Source: Hyunsoonleella ulvae (GTDB lineage: Bacteria > Bacteroidota > Bacteroidia > Flavobacteriales > Flavobacteriaceae). Taken from it: 64,000 nt of DNA. The translations under genes and the position numbers were made by a program. The stretch is taken from positions 1 to 64,000 of the forward strand of contig NZ_JAEPJQ010000004.1 of assembly GCF_016827605.1 (NCBI RefSeq), given 5' to 3'. Below the pieces are notes generated by a model. That model made no database searches. It worked only from the letters and a program-made list of their open reading frames with translations, and was not told the DNA's origin. Positions 32,436-41,455 of this stretch are shown in pieces; positions within the stretch are counted from its first letter, which is position 1; every line of letters starts with the position of its first letter.

Positions 32436-33131
32436 ATGAAATATATTTTTAGTTTAGCAATATTTCTAGTGTTCTCGTTAAGTGTAAGCACCCAAAACTC
32501 TGAGATTTTTACTGATTTTGGTATCGGCTTACTATCTCATCAACCTCTAAAGACATTCCATGAAGGCCTATCAGAACAATTAACAATTGAAGGGTTCGAA
32601 ACTACCGATAATTATGGTATAAACTATGGATTCTCAATTGGATTTAAAATTAACAGCATAAAAACCTCTTTTTTCTTTCAGAATAAAGTGGCAGGAGCAA
32701 AATCGTCTGTTGCTGATTTCTCTGGATATATTAGACTTACTGATGAGCTAAGAGGATATACTTTTGGAGGTATTTATGAATTTGATCTTCAACAATTCAA
32801 AAAAGGATCTCTGTCTTTTGGTGTAAAAGGTTTAATTACCAGTTCAAAGCTCATAGTTAAAAGTGAAAGTAATATTGCTAATTCTTTTGATAATGATGTG
32901 TTGAATTTTAGATCTATTGACTTTGGTTCTGGTGCTATAATGATATATAGATACCCTTTAAAAGTGATTACTTTACGAGCAACTTTAGGTGCCGATTTTT
33001 ACATCGGTGGAAAATTAAAATTTGAAGATATGAAAGAGGCGCATTTATTGGATAGTAGTGGAAATAAAGTAACTACGGGCTGGTCTGGATTAAACTTAGG
33101 AATTGGTATTGCGTTTCCTTTAGCAAACTAA
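32436..33131 (+). CDS. Outer-membrane beta-barrel protein
   Basis: The 231-residue protein has a signal peptide (1-19, ending VSTQ) followed by alternating amphipathic strands rich in Gly, Tyr and Phe, and ends GLNLGIGIAFPLAN, where a barrel closing strand is expected. It is cotranscribed with the large lipoprotein immediately upstream, so a lipoprotein-barrel pair at the outer membrane is plausible. No substrate can be inferred. Confidence 0.6.
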   Translation: MKYIFSLAIFLVFSLSVSTQNSEIFTDFGIGLLSHQPLKTFHEGLSEQLTIEGFETTDNYGINYGFSIGFKINSIKTSFFFQNKVAGAKSSVADFSGYIRLTDELRGYTFGGIYEFDLQQFKKGSLSFGVKGLITSSKLIVKSESNIANSFDNDVLNFRSIDFGSGAIMIYRYPLKVITLRATLGADFYIGGKLKFEDMKEAHLLDSSGNKVTTGWSGLNLGIGIAFPLAN

Positions 33132-33176
33132 TCAAAATCTAAGAAATATGCAGACAAATAACATAAACCAAACACA

Positions 33177-34202
33177 CTAAAACTTAGAGTACCCACGCCA
33201 CTTCTCAATACAAGCTTCTATATCCTCGGGCACTGGTGTTTCAAAGCGCATAAACTCCCCTGTTTTAGGATGCTTAAACCCTAAGGTTTTAGCATGTAAC
33301 GCTTGTCTGGGTAATACTTTAAAGCAATTCTCTACAAACTGTTTGTATTTGGTAAATGTTGTACCTTTTAAAATGGCATTGCCTCCGTAGCGTTCGTCGT
33401 TAAACATCGTATGTCCTATGTGTTTCATATGCACACGAATCTGGTGTGTGCGTCCTGTTTCTAATTTACAGGACACCAAGGTTACATACCCCAAACGCTC
33501 TAATACTTTATAATGGGTAACAGCGGGTTTTCCTTTTTCGGCTTCTTCATCTAAAAATACGGTATTCTGTAGTCGGTTTTTGGGGTGTCTGCCAATATTA
33601 CCTTCAATAGTGCCCTCATCAGCTTCAACATTCCCCCAAACTAAGGCTACATATTCGCGTTCGCTAGTTTTTTCAGCAAACTGTAGAGACAAATGTGTCA
33701 TGGCTTGCTCTGTTTTTGCAACTACTAAAAGTCCGCTAGTATCCTTATCTATACGATGTACCAATCCTGGGCGATCACTGGAATTGTTGGGTAAGTTCTT
33801 AAACCGATAAATTAACGCATTTATTAAAGTACCAGAATAATTACCGTGCCCTGGATGCACAACCATACCCGCAGGTTTGTTAACCACAACCAATTGGTCG
33901 TCTTCATAAACTATATCTAATGGGATATCTTCGCCAACCAATAAAGCTTCATAAGTGGGATGCTCAAATAGCACACGAATCTTGTCATTGGGTCTTACCT
34001 TGTAATTAGATTTTACAGGTACGTCATTAACCAAAACACCATCATTCTTCGCTGCGTTTTGTATTTTGCTACGTGTGATGTTTTCTATGTAATTCATCAA
34101 ATATTTATCAATACGTAAAGGGGCTTGCCCCTTATCTACCGTAAAAGCAAAATGTTCGTGAAGGTTATCTTCTTCTGGTAATTGTGGTCCGTAGTTTTCC
34201 AT
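33177..34202 (-). CDS. rluD: 23S rRNA pseudouridine synthase RluD family
   Basis: The 341-residue protein has an N-terminal S4-like RNA-binding domain (LRIDKYLMNYIENITRSKIQN) and the RluA/RluD catalytic domain with HRIDKDTSGLLVVAKT (catalytic Asp), VVHPGHG and LETGRTHQIRVHM. It should isomerise uridines in helix 69 of 23S rRNA. A PASTA protein gene lies 26 bases upstream on the same strand and ddl is divergent beyond it, a cluster order frequent in Flavobacteriaceae. A remnant of its 3' end is at 30091-30210. Confidence 0.92.
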   Translation of the reverse strand: MENYGPQLPEEDNLHEHFAFTVDKGQAPLRIDKYLMNYIENITRSKIQNAAKNDGVLVNDVPVKSNYKVRPNDKIRVLFEHPTYEALLVGEDIPLDIVYEDDQLVVVNKPAGMVVHPGHGNYSGTLINALIYRFKNLPNNSSDRPGLVHRIDKDTSGLLVVAKTEQAMTHLSLQFAEKTSEREYVALVWGNVEADEGTIEGNIGRHPKNRLQNTVFLDEEAEKGKPAVTHYKVLERLGYVTLVSCKLETGRTHQIRVHMKHIGHTMFNDERYGGNAILKGTTFTKYKQFVENCFKVLPRQALHAKTLGFKHPKTGEFMRFETPVPEDIEACIEKWRGYSKF

Positions 34203-34228
34203 AGTATGGCACTAGTTTATTACTAATG

Positions 34229-34783
34229 CTAAGGGCGATTACCGTTACCTAAAACTAAATCTATCTTAGATGTTTTTGGTAATTTTTCTCCTGGATTAAT
34301 GGGTTTTCCCTTGTGTTTTAATTGTAGTACAATATCTTTTCCTAGGTTATCTACATAAGTAATATTGCCCACTTTAAACCCTAGAGCTTCCAAATTAGGC
34401 TCTGCTTGCCTAAAAGTACGCTCTCTTAAATCTGGCACCTCAACTTTTCGGTAACCCGATGGGTTTAGTGTTAAGTATATTTTCCTGTCCTCTTTTACTT
34501 TTGTACCCGCAGCTGGCTCTTGATCTATAACTGAAAATTTTGGGTAATCTGGATTAAAATTAGCTGAGTCCTGAATTTGCATTACCAAATTGTTTTCTTT
34601 CAATTCCATATCGGCAACACTAATAGATTTCCCCTTAAGCTCTGGTACTGTTTCAAATTCGCCATGATTTGTGGTAGACTTTAACCAAGTTAGCATTACA
34701 AAACACAATACAACCAAAGCCACTATAGCTAATGCTAATTGTTTTAAAAATGTTTTACTGAATAAAAACTTTAAGAAACTCAT
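34229..34783 (-). CDS. Single-pass membrane PASTA-domain protein
   Basis: The 184-residue protein has one transmembrane helix (about residues 14-31, LALAIVALVVLCFVMLTWL) and then two or three PASTA repeats (FETVPELKGKSISVADMELK, EVPDLRERTFRQAEPNLEAL, and a weaker third ending SKIDLVLGNG). PASTA modules bind peptidoglycan fragments or muropeptide-like ligands. There is no kinase domain, unlike the Gram-positive PASTA kinases. It lies between rluD and ddl; the latter makes the D-Ala-D-Ala end of the peptidoglycan stem peptide. Confidence 0.85.
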   Translation of the reverse strand: MSFLKFLFSKTFLKQLALAIVALVVLCFVMLTWLKSTTNHGEFETVPELKGKSISVADMELKENNLVMQIQDSANFNPDYPKFSVIDQEPAAGTKVKEDRKIYLTLNPSGYRKVEVPDLRERTFRQAEPNLEALGFKVGNITYVDNLGKDIVLQLKHKGKPINPGEKLPKTSKIDLVLGNGNRP

Positions 34784-34937
34784 GTATCGATTTTTGAATT
34801 AGGCAAATATAAAGAACTGTTTTTTGTTTTGCGATTTATATAATATTTTAGCCTCACTAACACAAACTATTATTACATACGTTTATTGTTGGTATTTGGT
34901 TGTAAATATAGTGTAGCGGTTTAAATTTTTGCAATTT

Positions 34938-35071
34938 GGGCGTTACCCACAAGGGGTCGGGCTTTACTCATTGATTTATATTTTAAATTAATGTATTCGT
35001 GAATGTAAACATTTCACTACTCAATCCCTCCTACGTCGGGGATTTCAAGCAGGCCGTTCAATCCCTAACGC
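34938..35071 (-). repeat. Dispersed composite repeat, copy 2 (inverted)
   Basis: Its 34938-34963 end is the exact reverse complement of 3372-3397 (26 of 26), and 35061-35071 is the reverse complement of GCGTTAGGGAT. It occupies much of the 373-bp gap between the PASTA gene and ddl; the rest of that gap shows no gene. Confidence 0.75.
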
Positions 35072-35156
35072 AGCTGAGAACAACTCCATAAACCACAGAA
35101 TAAATATAACGCTTGGGCTTATCAAAAAAATTTAAGCCTGAACAAAATAAACATCT

Positions 35157-36131
35157 ATGAAAAAAAATATCGCCATAATCATGGGCGGCTATTCCAGCGA
35201 ATATAAAATATCTCTAACCAGCGGTAATGTAGTTTTTGAAACCTTAGACAGAGATAAATACAATCCTTATCGTATTCATATTTTTAAAGATAAATGGGTA
35301 TATGTAGATGAAGAAAATATGGAATTTCCCATTGACAAAAACGATTTTTCTATTAATGTAGATAGTTTTAAAATAAATTTTGATTGTGTGTTTAATGCTA
35401 TTCACGGCTCGCCTGGAGAAGATGGTTATATGCAAGGGTATTTTGAGCTATTAGGTATTCCACATACAAGCTGTTCAATGTATCAAGCACAAATTACGTT
35501 TAACAAACGTGATTGTTTAAGTATTTTAAAACCCTATGGTATTAAAACTGCTGCATCGTATTATTTGAATATGGGAGACACTATAGACGAAGCAGCTATA
35601 GTTAAAGCGGTTGGTTTACCCTGTTTTGTTAAGGCCAATAAAGCTGGCAGTAGTTTTGGGGTAACCAAAGTTCATAAAAAAGAGAATTTGCAACATGCTA
35701 TTGATGTGGCATTTAAAGAAGATGACGAAATTATTATTGAATCCTTTTTAGATGGCACCGAAGTTTCCGTTGGAGTTATCACTTATAAAGGAGAAACCAA
35801 AGTATTGCCAATTACAGAAATTGTTTCAGAAAATGATTTCTTTGATTATGAAGCAAAATACTTAGGTAAATCTCAAGAAATTACACCAGCACGGTTAACA
35901 CCAGAACAAGAAGATAAAGTTAACGTACTCGCAAAAAAAGTCTATGAAGTTTTAAGAATGACAGGATTCTCTAGAAGCGAATATATATTCAAGGATGATG
36001 AACCCCATTTATTAGAAATAAATACTGTCCCCGGACTCACTAAAGAAAGCATTTTACCCCAACAAGCTGAAGCGGCCGGTATCTCCCTTTCAGATTTGTT
36101 CGACAATGCGATTAAAGAGGTATTGAAATAA
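35157..36131 (+). CDS. ddl: D-alanine--D-alanine ligase
   Basis: The 324-residue ATP-grasp enzyme joins two D-Ala for peptidoglycan. IMGGYSSEYKISLTSGNVV, the FNAIHGSPGEDGYMQGYFEL segment, ATP-grasp LPCFVKANKAGSSFGV and the metal-binding LLEINTVPGLT are all in place. Normal length. ATG at 35157 is preceded by AT-rich sequence. It is divergent from the rluD-PASTA pair. Confidence 0.95.
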   Translation: MKKNIAIIMGGYSSEYKISLTSGNVVFETLDRDKYNPYRIHIFKDKWVYVDEENMEFPIDKNDFSINVDSFKINFDCVFNAIHGSPGEDGYMQGYFELLGIPHTSCSMYQAQITFNKRDCLSILKPYGIKTAASYYLNMGDTIDEAAIVKAVGLPCFVKANKAGSSFGVTKVHKKENLQHAIDVAFKEDDEIIIESFLDGTEVSVGVITYKGETKVLPITEIVSENDFFDYEAKYLGKSQEITPARLTPEQEDKVNVLAKKVYEVLRMTGFSRSEYIFKDDEPHLLEINTVPGLTKESILPQQAEAAGISLSDLFDNAIKEVLK

Positions 36132-36191
36132 TTACCTTACAGATTACACATTTATTTGGTTATATTTGGGACACAACATAACCAAACTTAT

Positions 36192-36800
36192 ATGATTTTT
36201 TACGGTACAAATTCTTCTCGATTAAAAAATGGACAACTTAGAGGCGTAGAATGTCCTAATTGTAATGAGCAAACCTCTATGAATTATAGTGTTTTTGGAA
36301 AATACTTCTACGTCTATTGGATTCCTATTTTCCCTATTGGAAAAGAAAATATTTTAGAGTGTAATAGCTGTAAAAGAACATTCAAACTAAAAGAATTACC
36401 TCAAAAGATTAAAGATAAGTTTGAACTAGAAAAGCATAAAGGCATTCCTTTTTTACATTTTAGTGGTCTTGCAATAATTGCTTTAGTTATTGGATACTTT
36501 AGTTACTCTAATGCGCAACACAAAGAAGCTGAAGCAGAATATATAAAGGCGCCTGCTATTGGAGATATTTATTCTATAAAATCTGAATCGCCAGGACATT
36601 TTACAACAATGAAAATTACAAAAATAGAAGAAGATAGCATTTATGTAGTTTTTAATAATTATGAAATTGATAAACGTTCTGCCATAGACCAAATAGATAA
36701 AAGTGAAAATTACACCTTTCTTACAGATGTAACTACCTTAGAGAATCTTCAATTTCTTTATGAAGAAAAGGAGATATTTAATATAGAACGTGATGAGTAA
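36192..36800 (+). CDS. Zinc-ribbon single-pass membrane protein
   Basis: The 202-residue protein begins MIFYGTNSSRLKNGQLRGVE and has two CxxC pairs (CPNC and CNSC) forming a zinc ribbon at about residues 21-62. A membrane helix follows (about 89-106, GLAIIALVIGYFSYS), then an extracytoplasmic or cytosolic C-terminal domain with beta character. The start ATG 36192 is chosen; an upstream TTG is just ahead of a TATATTTG -7 element (36161-36168). Function unknown. Confidence 0.7.
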   Translation: MIFYGTNSSRLKNGQLRGVECPNCNEQTSMNYSVFGKYFYVYWIPIFPIGKENILECNSCKRTFKLKELPQKIKDKFELEKHKGIPFLHFSGLAIIALVIGYFSYSNAQHKEAEAEYIKAPAIGDIYSIKSESPGHFTTMKITKIEEDSIYVVFNNYEIDKRSAIDQIDKSENYTFLTDVTTLENLQFLYEEKEIFNIERDE

Positions 36801-36843
36801 AATTATCTACTTATAAGATTTGTATATTTACAACAAATTAGTT

Positions 36844-36883
36844 TCTCCCTAAGCGAGTATTAAATGTAGTCGAAATAGGGAGA
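36844..36883. repeat. Inverted repeat upstream of coaD
   Basis: TCTCCCTA (36844) and TAGGGAGA (36876) are perfect 8-bp inverted repeats around a partly complementary centre (AGCGAGTATT / TCGAAAT). It ends 13 bases before the coaD start. It could be a palindromic intergenic element or an mRNA leader hairpin. Confidence 0.6.
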
Positions 36884-36896
36884 TTAAGAGGGCCTT

Positions 36897-37352
36897 ATGA
36901 AACGTGCAATTTTCCCAGGATCTTTCGATCCGTTAACTTTAGGACATTACGATATCATTAAACGTGGTGTGACGCTTTTTGATGAAATTATTGTCGCCAT
37001 TGGTGTAAACTCATCAAAAAAATACATGTTTTCACTTGAAGAACGCCAACAATTTATAATAGATGCTTTTAAAGATGAACCCAAGGTAAAAGTGGTAAAC
37101 TATGAAGGTTTAACGGTTGATTTTTGTAAAAAAAATAATGTTGAATTTATCCTTAGAGGCCTTAGAAATCCCGCAGATTTCGAGTTTGAAAAAGCCATCG
37201 CCCACACCAATAGAGATTTAGCACCTATTGAAACCATCTTTTTATTAACCTCTGCAGATACGTCTTATATCGCATCTTCTATTGTACGCGATGTTATCAG
37301 AAATAATGGAGACTATACGAAATTAGTGCCCAAAAGCGTTCGTGTTAAATAA
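36897..37352 (+). CDS. coaD: Phosphopantetheine adenylyltransferase
   Basis: The 151-residue nucleotidyltransferase catalyses the penultimate step of coenzyme A synthesis. MKRAIFPGSFDPLTLGHYDI contains the nucleotide-binding T.GH motif; LRGLRNPADFEFE and the later SSIVRDV (ISSTxxR-equivalent) are conserved. A metallo-beta-lactamase gene starts 24 bases downstream on the same strand. Confidence 0.96.
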   Translation: MKRAIFPGSFDPLTLGHYDIIKRGVTLFDEIIVAIGVNSSKKYMFSLEERQQFIIDAFKDEPKVKVVNYEGLTVDFCKKNNVEFILRGLRNPADFEFEKAIAHTNRDLAPIETIFLLTSADTSYIASSIVRDVIRNNGDYTKLVPKSVRVK

Positions 37353-37375
37353 CAATTTATTTGACACACCTTTCT

Positions 37376-38107
37376 ATGAAGTTGTTTTCTACTTTACTAA
37401 TAGCTTTAGGCTTTTTTAGTTGTAAATCTAGTATTCAAAATTTGCAAAATTTTGAGTCTGATATTTTAAAAATCAAAAAAATTAATAATCATATTTTTCA
37501 GCATGTTTCTTTTATTCAAACCAATGATTATGGAAAAGTAGCTTGTAATGGTATGGTTTATATTAATAAAAATGAAGCAATTATTTTTGATACTCCAGTT
37601 AATAATAAAGCTTCAAAACAACTAATAGATTGGATTACAAAAAACAATAACAAAAAAATAAAAGCACTAATAGTCACTCATTTTCATAATGATTGTCTTG
37701 GTGGTATTCATGAATTTCACAAAGAAAAGATAGATTCTTATGCTAATGCACTCACAATAGCCTTAGCAAAAAAAGATAGTATAGAACTTCCAGAAAATAG
37801 TTTTAAGAGTAAAATAAAATTCAAAGTGGGTGGTCAAGTAGTTACCACACAATTTTTTGGAGAAGGACATACTGCTGATAATGTTATTGGTTATATTCCA
37901 AGTGAAAAAACGCTTTTTGGAGGATGCCTAATAAAAAGTAATAATGCTGGTAAAGGCTATTTAGGAGATGCAAATGTATTAGAATGGTCAAACACAGTAG
38001 CATCTATTAAAAGAGAATATCCTAACCTAGAAATTGTAATACCCGGCCATGGTAAACATGGGGGTATAGAGCTGTTAGATTATACCATTAATTTATTTAA
38101 ACATTAG
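37376..38107 (+). CDS. Subclass B1 metallo-beta-lactamase, lipoprotein form
   Basis: The 243-residue protein has a lipoprotein signal peptide (lipobox GFFSC, Cys16) and all zinc ligands of subclass B1: His102, His104 and Asp106 in THFHNDCLGG, His165 in GEGHTADN, Cys184 in FGGCLIKS and His225 in IPGHGKHGG. This pattern separates B1 from B2 (Asn first ligand) and B3 (no Cys). It should hydrolyse beta-lactams including carbapenems at the periplasmic face. Start ATG 37376 gives a clean lipobox. Chromosomal B1 enzymes are common in flavobacteria; the gene sits in a core region with no mobile element beside it, so it is likely intrinsic. Actual spectrum cannot be read from sequence. Confidence 0.9.
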   Translation: MKLFSTLLIALGFFSCKSSIQNLQNFESDILKIKKINNHIFQHVSFIQTNDYGKVACNGMVYINKNEAIIFDTPVNNKASKQLIDWITKNNNKKIKALIVTHFHNDCLGGIHEFHKEKIDSYANALTIALAKKDSIELPENSFKSKIKFKVGGQVVTTQFFGEGHTADNVIGYIPSEKTLFGGCLIKSNNAGKGYLGDANVLEWSNTVASIKREYPNLEIVIPGHGKHGGIELLDYTINLFKH

Positions 38108-38165
38108 TTTACTGTAACATTTTTAATGGATTTACTACAAATAAGTAGTTAATTATCAACCATTA

Positions 38166-38612
38166 ATGTTACACAACATCACATATATCTTATTTAAATT
38201 GAAGGTACTTCAACCATCAGAACGTGCTATTAACTTCTGGATGGAACATAAAGATGTACGTAAACTAGAGTATGCGTTAAAACATGGCAATTATAAGACA
38301 AGAAAGTTAGCTGCTGAAGCTCTAGCTTATACAGGGCAATGCTCTTCTGTACCTGTATTGCTACATGCTATGAATGATAAAGTGCAAAATGTATCTATCG
38401 CTGCTTTAAATACTTTAGAAGCACTTGGCTGTGGAGATGATTTAATTATTTCTATAACCAAAAAACGGTTTAATTGGGTAAAAGAAATTAGAGATAAAGA
38501 AGCTAAGCAAATAGCTAACAAAGACAAAAAATATACTATTTACCGTTGGGAGCGCACCAGTAAAAAATCTTTTGAGCGTGTTAAAGAACAACTAAAACGG
38601 CCAATGCGATAG
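38166..38612 (+). CDS. HEAT-repeat protein
   Basis: The 148-residue protein has alpha-helical HEAT-like repeats (VRKLEYALKHGNYKTRKLAA, EALAYTGQCSSVPVLLHAMN, VSIAALNTLEALGCGDD) and a basic C-terminal tail. It should be a small cytosolic protein-binding scaffold. Its role is unknown. It follows the metallo-beta-lactamase by 58 bases. Confidence 0.7.
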   Translation: MLHNITYILFKLKVLQPSERAINFWMEHKDVRKLEYALKHGNYKTRKLAAEALAYTGQCSSVPVLLHAMNDKVQNVSIAALNTLEALGCGDDLIISITKKRFNWVKEIRDKEAKQIANKDKKYTIYRWERTSKKSFERVKEQLKRPMR

Positions 38613-38709
38613 GAAGAATTAGAATGTCTACTCTTAGGTTTTATAATATCGAATTTATAATATGTGTAGTAAAGTCTATTTGACTTTGTAAAAAATTTCA
38701 ACTAACTTC

Positions 38710-38766
38710 GTTTAACGGCGGATATAAGCCATTACATAACGGCGCATATCCGTGACATTGTTAGCA
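38710..38766 (+). repeat. Structured 57-nt element A (attC-like architecture)
   Basis: It starts GTTTAAC and ends GTTAGCA, with nested pairs CGGATAT/ATATCCG and GCC/GGC, a conserved AA/GC internal mismatch and a 10-base loop. GTTTAAC fits the RYYYAAC box of integron attC sites. The counterpart at 49535-49584 shares the design with a compensatory change. It ends 5 bases before the start of the orphan lipoprotein gene. No integron integrase was seen in the window. Confidence 0.55.
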
Positions 38767-38771
38767 AACAT

Positions 38772-39458
38772 ATGAAGAGACCAACAAAAATTCTGAAGTT
38801 ATTCACTTTTCTACTTCTAGTTTCTAGCTGTTCGAATAAGGAACAGATTCTGGAATTTGAAAATATTTTAGGAAAAGAGAATAGCGTAACTTTGACTTCA
38901 ATGGTTTCCGAATTTGAAAATGGTTTTTTAAAAACAAAATATCCGAAATTATCAACCGAAAAGGCATATTCTGAATACTTAACCGAACTGGAATCAAATA
39001 TAACTGGCAATTGGGAAAGACCAACTAAAAAGAATATTGATAAATTCAATCAGAGTGAATTAAAAAAAGTTATTTACGGACTTCCTGACTCTATTTGGGT
39101 TGAGAAAACTGAAAACAAAAATCGAACTGATTACAGAATTAGGCAAAAATATTTGACCGTAAAAGGGGAATATAAAATTGGAACTTTGGAAGCTTCAATT
39201 CCAAAAGTTAGTGATGAAGATTCTCTAACTGCGACGCTCGAAAATCATTATGACATAAACTATATTGGTAAATATCGAGAAGCATTAAAAACTATCTCAA
39301 AAGAAGATAAATTCATTAAAAAATATCTTCAAATGACCAATGAAGCTGGAATGTTAGACCCAAGAATGGTAGCTTATGAGATGTTAATTGCTGATTTAGA
39401 CTTCGACGACTATTTTGTAAAGCGTTTAATAGTAACAGAAATAGTATATCGATTATAA
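38772..39458 (+). CDS. Orphan lipoprotein
   Basis: The 228-residue protein has a lipobox signal (MKRPTKILKLFTFLLLVSSC, Cys20) and a mostly helical, charged body with no recognised domain. The two ends are KYPKLSTEKAYSEYLTELES and RMVAYEMLIADLDFDDYFVK. The start lies 5 bases after a structured repeat whose layout recalls a gene-cassette junction. A hairpin and a dispersed repeat follow downstream. No operon partner. It could be an accessory gene, or simply sit between repeats. Confidence 0.65.
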   Translation: MKRPTKILKLFTFLLLVSSCSNKEQILEFENILGKENSVTLTSMVSEFENGFLKTKYPKLSTEKAYSEYLTELESNITGNWERPTKKNIDKFNQSELKKVIYGLPDSIWVEKTENKNRTDYRIRQKYLTVKGEYKIGTLEASIPKVSDEDSLTATLENHYDINYIGKYREALKTISKEDKFIKKYLQMTNEAGMLDPRMVAYEMLIADLDFDDYFVKRLIVTEIVYRL

Positions 39459-39510
39459 AATATGTTTACTGACAATGTGTATAATCCATTACTAATTATA
39501 GCCTACTTAC

Positions 39511-39530
39511 GAAAGTCCTCGTGGACTTTC
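39511..39530. repeat. Perfect 8-bp hairpin downstream of the orphan lipoprotein
   Basis: GAAAGTCC TCGT GGACTTTC. There is no T run, so it is not a standard terminator. The surrounding 39459-39659 holds no gene, with only this hairpin and direct TTACTAA repeats. Confidence 0.7.
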
Positions 39531-39659
39531 TATTCGTGATTTATTTACTAACTTAGTCCTTAAACCACGCAACGAAATCATATACTAAACCGTTAAACGA
39601 ACCTCCTAAAAACACAATTTCGTCTCTTAGGTTATAGAATAAAGTTAGCAAACTAGCAC

Positions 39660-39743
39660 GCGTTAGAGATTGAGGCATTTGTAGAAGCTCCTCGCAGAGA
39701 GCGACTGCCGAAAGCCCGACCCGACCAAAGGAGGGGAACGCCC
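39660..39743 (+). repeat. Dispersed composite repeat, copy 3
   Basis: It opens GCGTTAGAGAT and ends AGCCCGACC...GGAACGCCC (39713-39743), matching the ends of copies 1 and 2 with a shortened interior. Confidence 0.65.
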
Positions 39744-39762
39744 AAATAAAGAATATTAATGC

Positions 39763-41376
39763 TTAAAGTTTATATTCAGACAATGGTTTTGTAAATGCCT
39801 CTGGATTTTCGGCGAGATGATAACGAGGGTCGTCAATATCCTCAACAATTACCTCTCTAAATTTCGGACTAGACTTGTATAGCAGTACTTTACAATCTTC
39901 ACTTAAATGCTTTAGCTTAATGGTTTTTCCTGCGGCTTCATATTTCTCTACAAGATTAAAAATAGCCTCTAATGCGGAATGATCACTTACACGAGATTCT
40001 ACAAAATCTATTTCAACATGTTCCGGATCGTTTTTTACATCAAATTTCTCATTAAATGCTTTTATAGATCCAAAAAATAATGGCCCCCAAATTTCATATA
40101 CTTTAGTACCATCCTCTCGCATACGCTTTCTTGCACGAATACGTTTTGCATTTTCCCAAGAAAATACCAATGCACTTATAATGACACCTGCAATAACGGC
40201 TACTGCTAAATCTTTCCAAACGGTTATTAATGATACTGCAATAAGTACAATGGCATCTGTAATAGGTATTTTTCGTAAAATTCTAAAACTACTCCAAGCA
40301 AACGTACCTATAACTACCATAAACATAACGCCTACTAATGCTGCAATTGGTACTTGCTCAATAAGTCCAGATGCAAATAAAATAAAGATTAACAAAGCTA
40401 CTGCTGCTACAATTCCAGATAACCTGCCTCTTCCACCTCCTTTTATATTAATTAAAGATTGGCCAATCATAGCACAACCTCCCATACCACCAAACAAACC
40501 TGTAACTATATTAGCACCACCTTGCGCCATACACTCGCGGTTGGCATTTCCTCTAGTTTCTGTGATTTCATCTACCAAGTTTAAGGTCATTAAAGATTCT
40601 ATAAGCCCTATTGCTGCTAAAATAACTGCGTAAGGTCCAATAAATTTAATGGTTTGCCAATTAAATGGCACTTTACCAAATATATCTATTTGAAATTGTG
40701 GCAAGCCTCCTTTTAAGCCTTCTCCGCCTCCATCACGAATAAAACTACCTACTGTAGCAACGTCGAGATTTCCAAAAATAACTATAGCAGATACTACCAA
40801 TATGGCGATTAAAGCCTCTGGAAGTTTTTTAGTTAGCTTTGGTAGACCAAACATAATACCCATGGTTAATGCTACCAAACCTAACATAATCCACATAGGT
40901 GCTCCTGTGAACCAGTCGCCATTAGCGTCTTTAAATAAATTTAATTGCGACAAGAAAATAACAATAGCTAAACCGTTTACAAACCCCATCATTACAGGAT
41001 GTGGTATCAGTCTAACAAACTTTCCTAGTTTAAAAACACCAGCCAGCATCTGTATTATACCCATAAGTATAACTGTAGCGAAAAGGTAGTACAACCCAAG
41101 TTGTTCAGATGGTTCGCCCATGGCATTACCTTCTGCCACTAAATGTACCATAACCACTGCCAAGGCACCGGTTGCTCCACTAATCATCCCTGGTCTACCC
41201 CCAAAAATCGAGGTAATAAAACCAATCATAAAAGCTGCATACAAGCCTACAAGAGGATCTACTCCTGCAACAAATGCAAAGGCTACAGCCTCTGGTACTA
41301 ATGCTAAAGCTACAGTGAGTCCACTTAAAATATCGTTCTTTGCGTTTTTTGCACGCTTTCTAAAAAATGCCGTCAT
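39763..41376 (-). CDS. SulP-family anion transporter with STAS domain
   Basis: The 537-residue protein has ~12-14 membrane helices in the first ~420 residues with SulP signatures (MTAFFRKRAKNAKNDILSGL opening, ALVPEAVAFAFVAGVDPLVGLYAAF, FVNGLAIVIFLSQL, NANRECMAQGGANIVTGLFG). A C-terminal STAS domain follows (EVDFVESRVSDHSALEAIF part). It imports sulfate, bicarbonate or another anion; the substrate is not fixed by sequence. A small STAS-like protein is encoded 79 bases upstream. Confidence 0.9.
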   Translation of the reverse strand: MTAFFRKRAKNAKNDILSGLTVALALVPEAVAFAFVAGVDPLVGLYAAFMIGFITSIFGGRPGMISGATGALAVVMVHLVAEGNAMGEPSEQLGLYYLFATVILMGIIQMLAGVFKLGKFVRLIPHPVMMGFVNGLAIVIFLSQLNLFKDANGDWFTGAPMWIMLGLVALTMGIMFGLPKLTKKLPEALIAILVVSAIVIFGNLDVATVGSFIRDGGGEGLKGGLPQFQIDIFGKVPFNWQTIKFIGPYAVILAAIGLIESLMTLNLVDEITETRGNANRECMAQGGANIVTGLFGGMGGCAMIGQSLINIKGGGRGRLSGIVAAVALLIFILFASGLIEQVPIAALVGVMFMVVIGTFAWSSFRILRKIPITDAIVLIAVSLITVWKDLAVAVIAGVIISALVFSWENAKRIRARKRMREDGTKVYEIWGPLFFGSIKAFNEKFDVKNDPEHVEIDFVESRVSDHSALEAIFNLVEKYEAAGKTIKLKHLSEDCKVLLYKSSPKFREVIVEDIDDPRYHLAENPEAFTKPLSEYKL

Positions 41377-41455
41377 GGTTTGTTTATTGAGGCTGCAAAT
41401 TTACAGTTTATAAAGCGATGTACAAGTAATGCGCAAACAAATTATACACAAGCAA

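Noticed and set aside
39481-39560. Hairpin region considered as a second attC-like site for the orphan lipoprotein
   Set aside because: The flanking TTACTAA copies are direct, not inverted, so the ends cannot pair as in attC.
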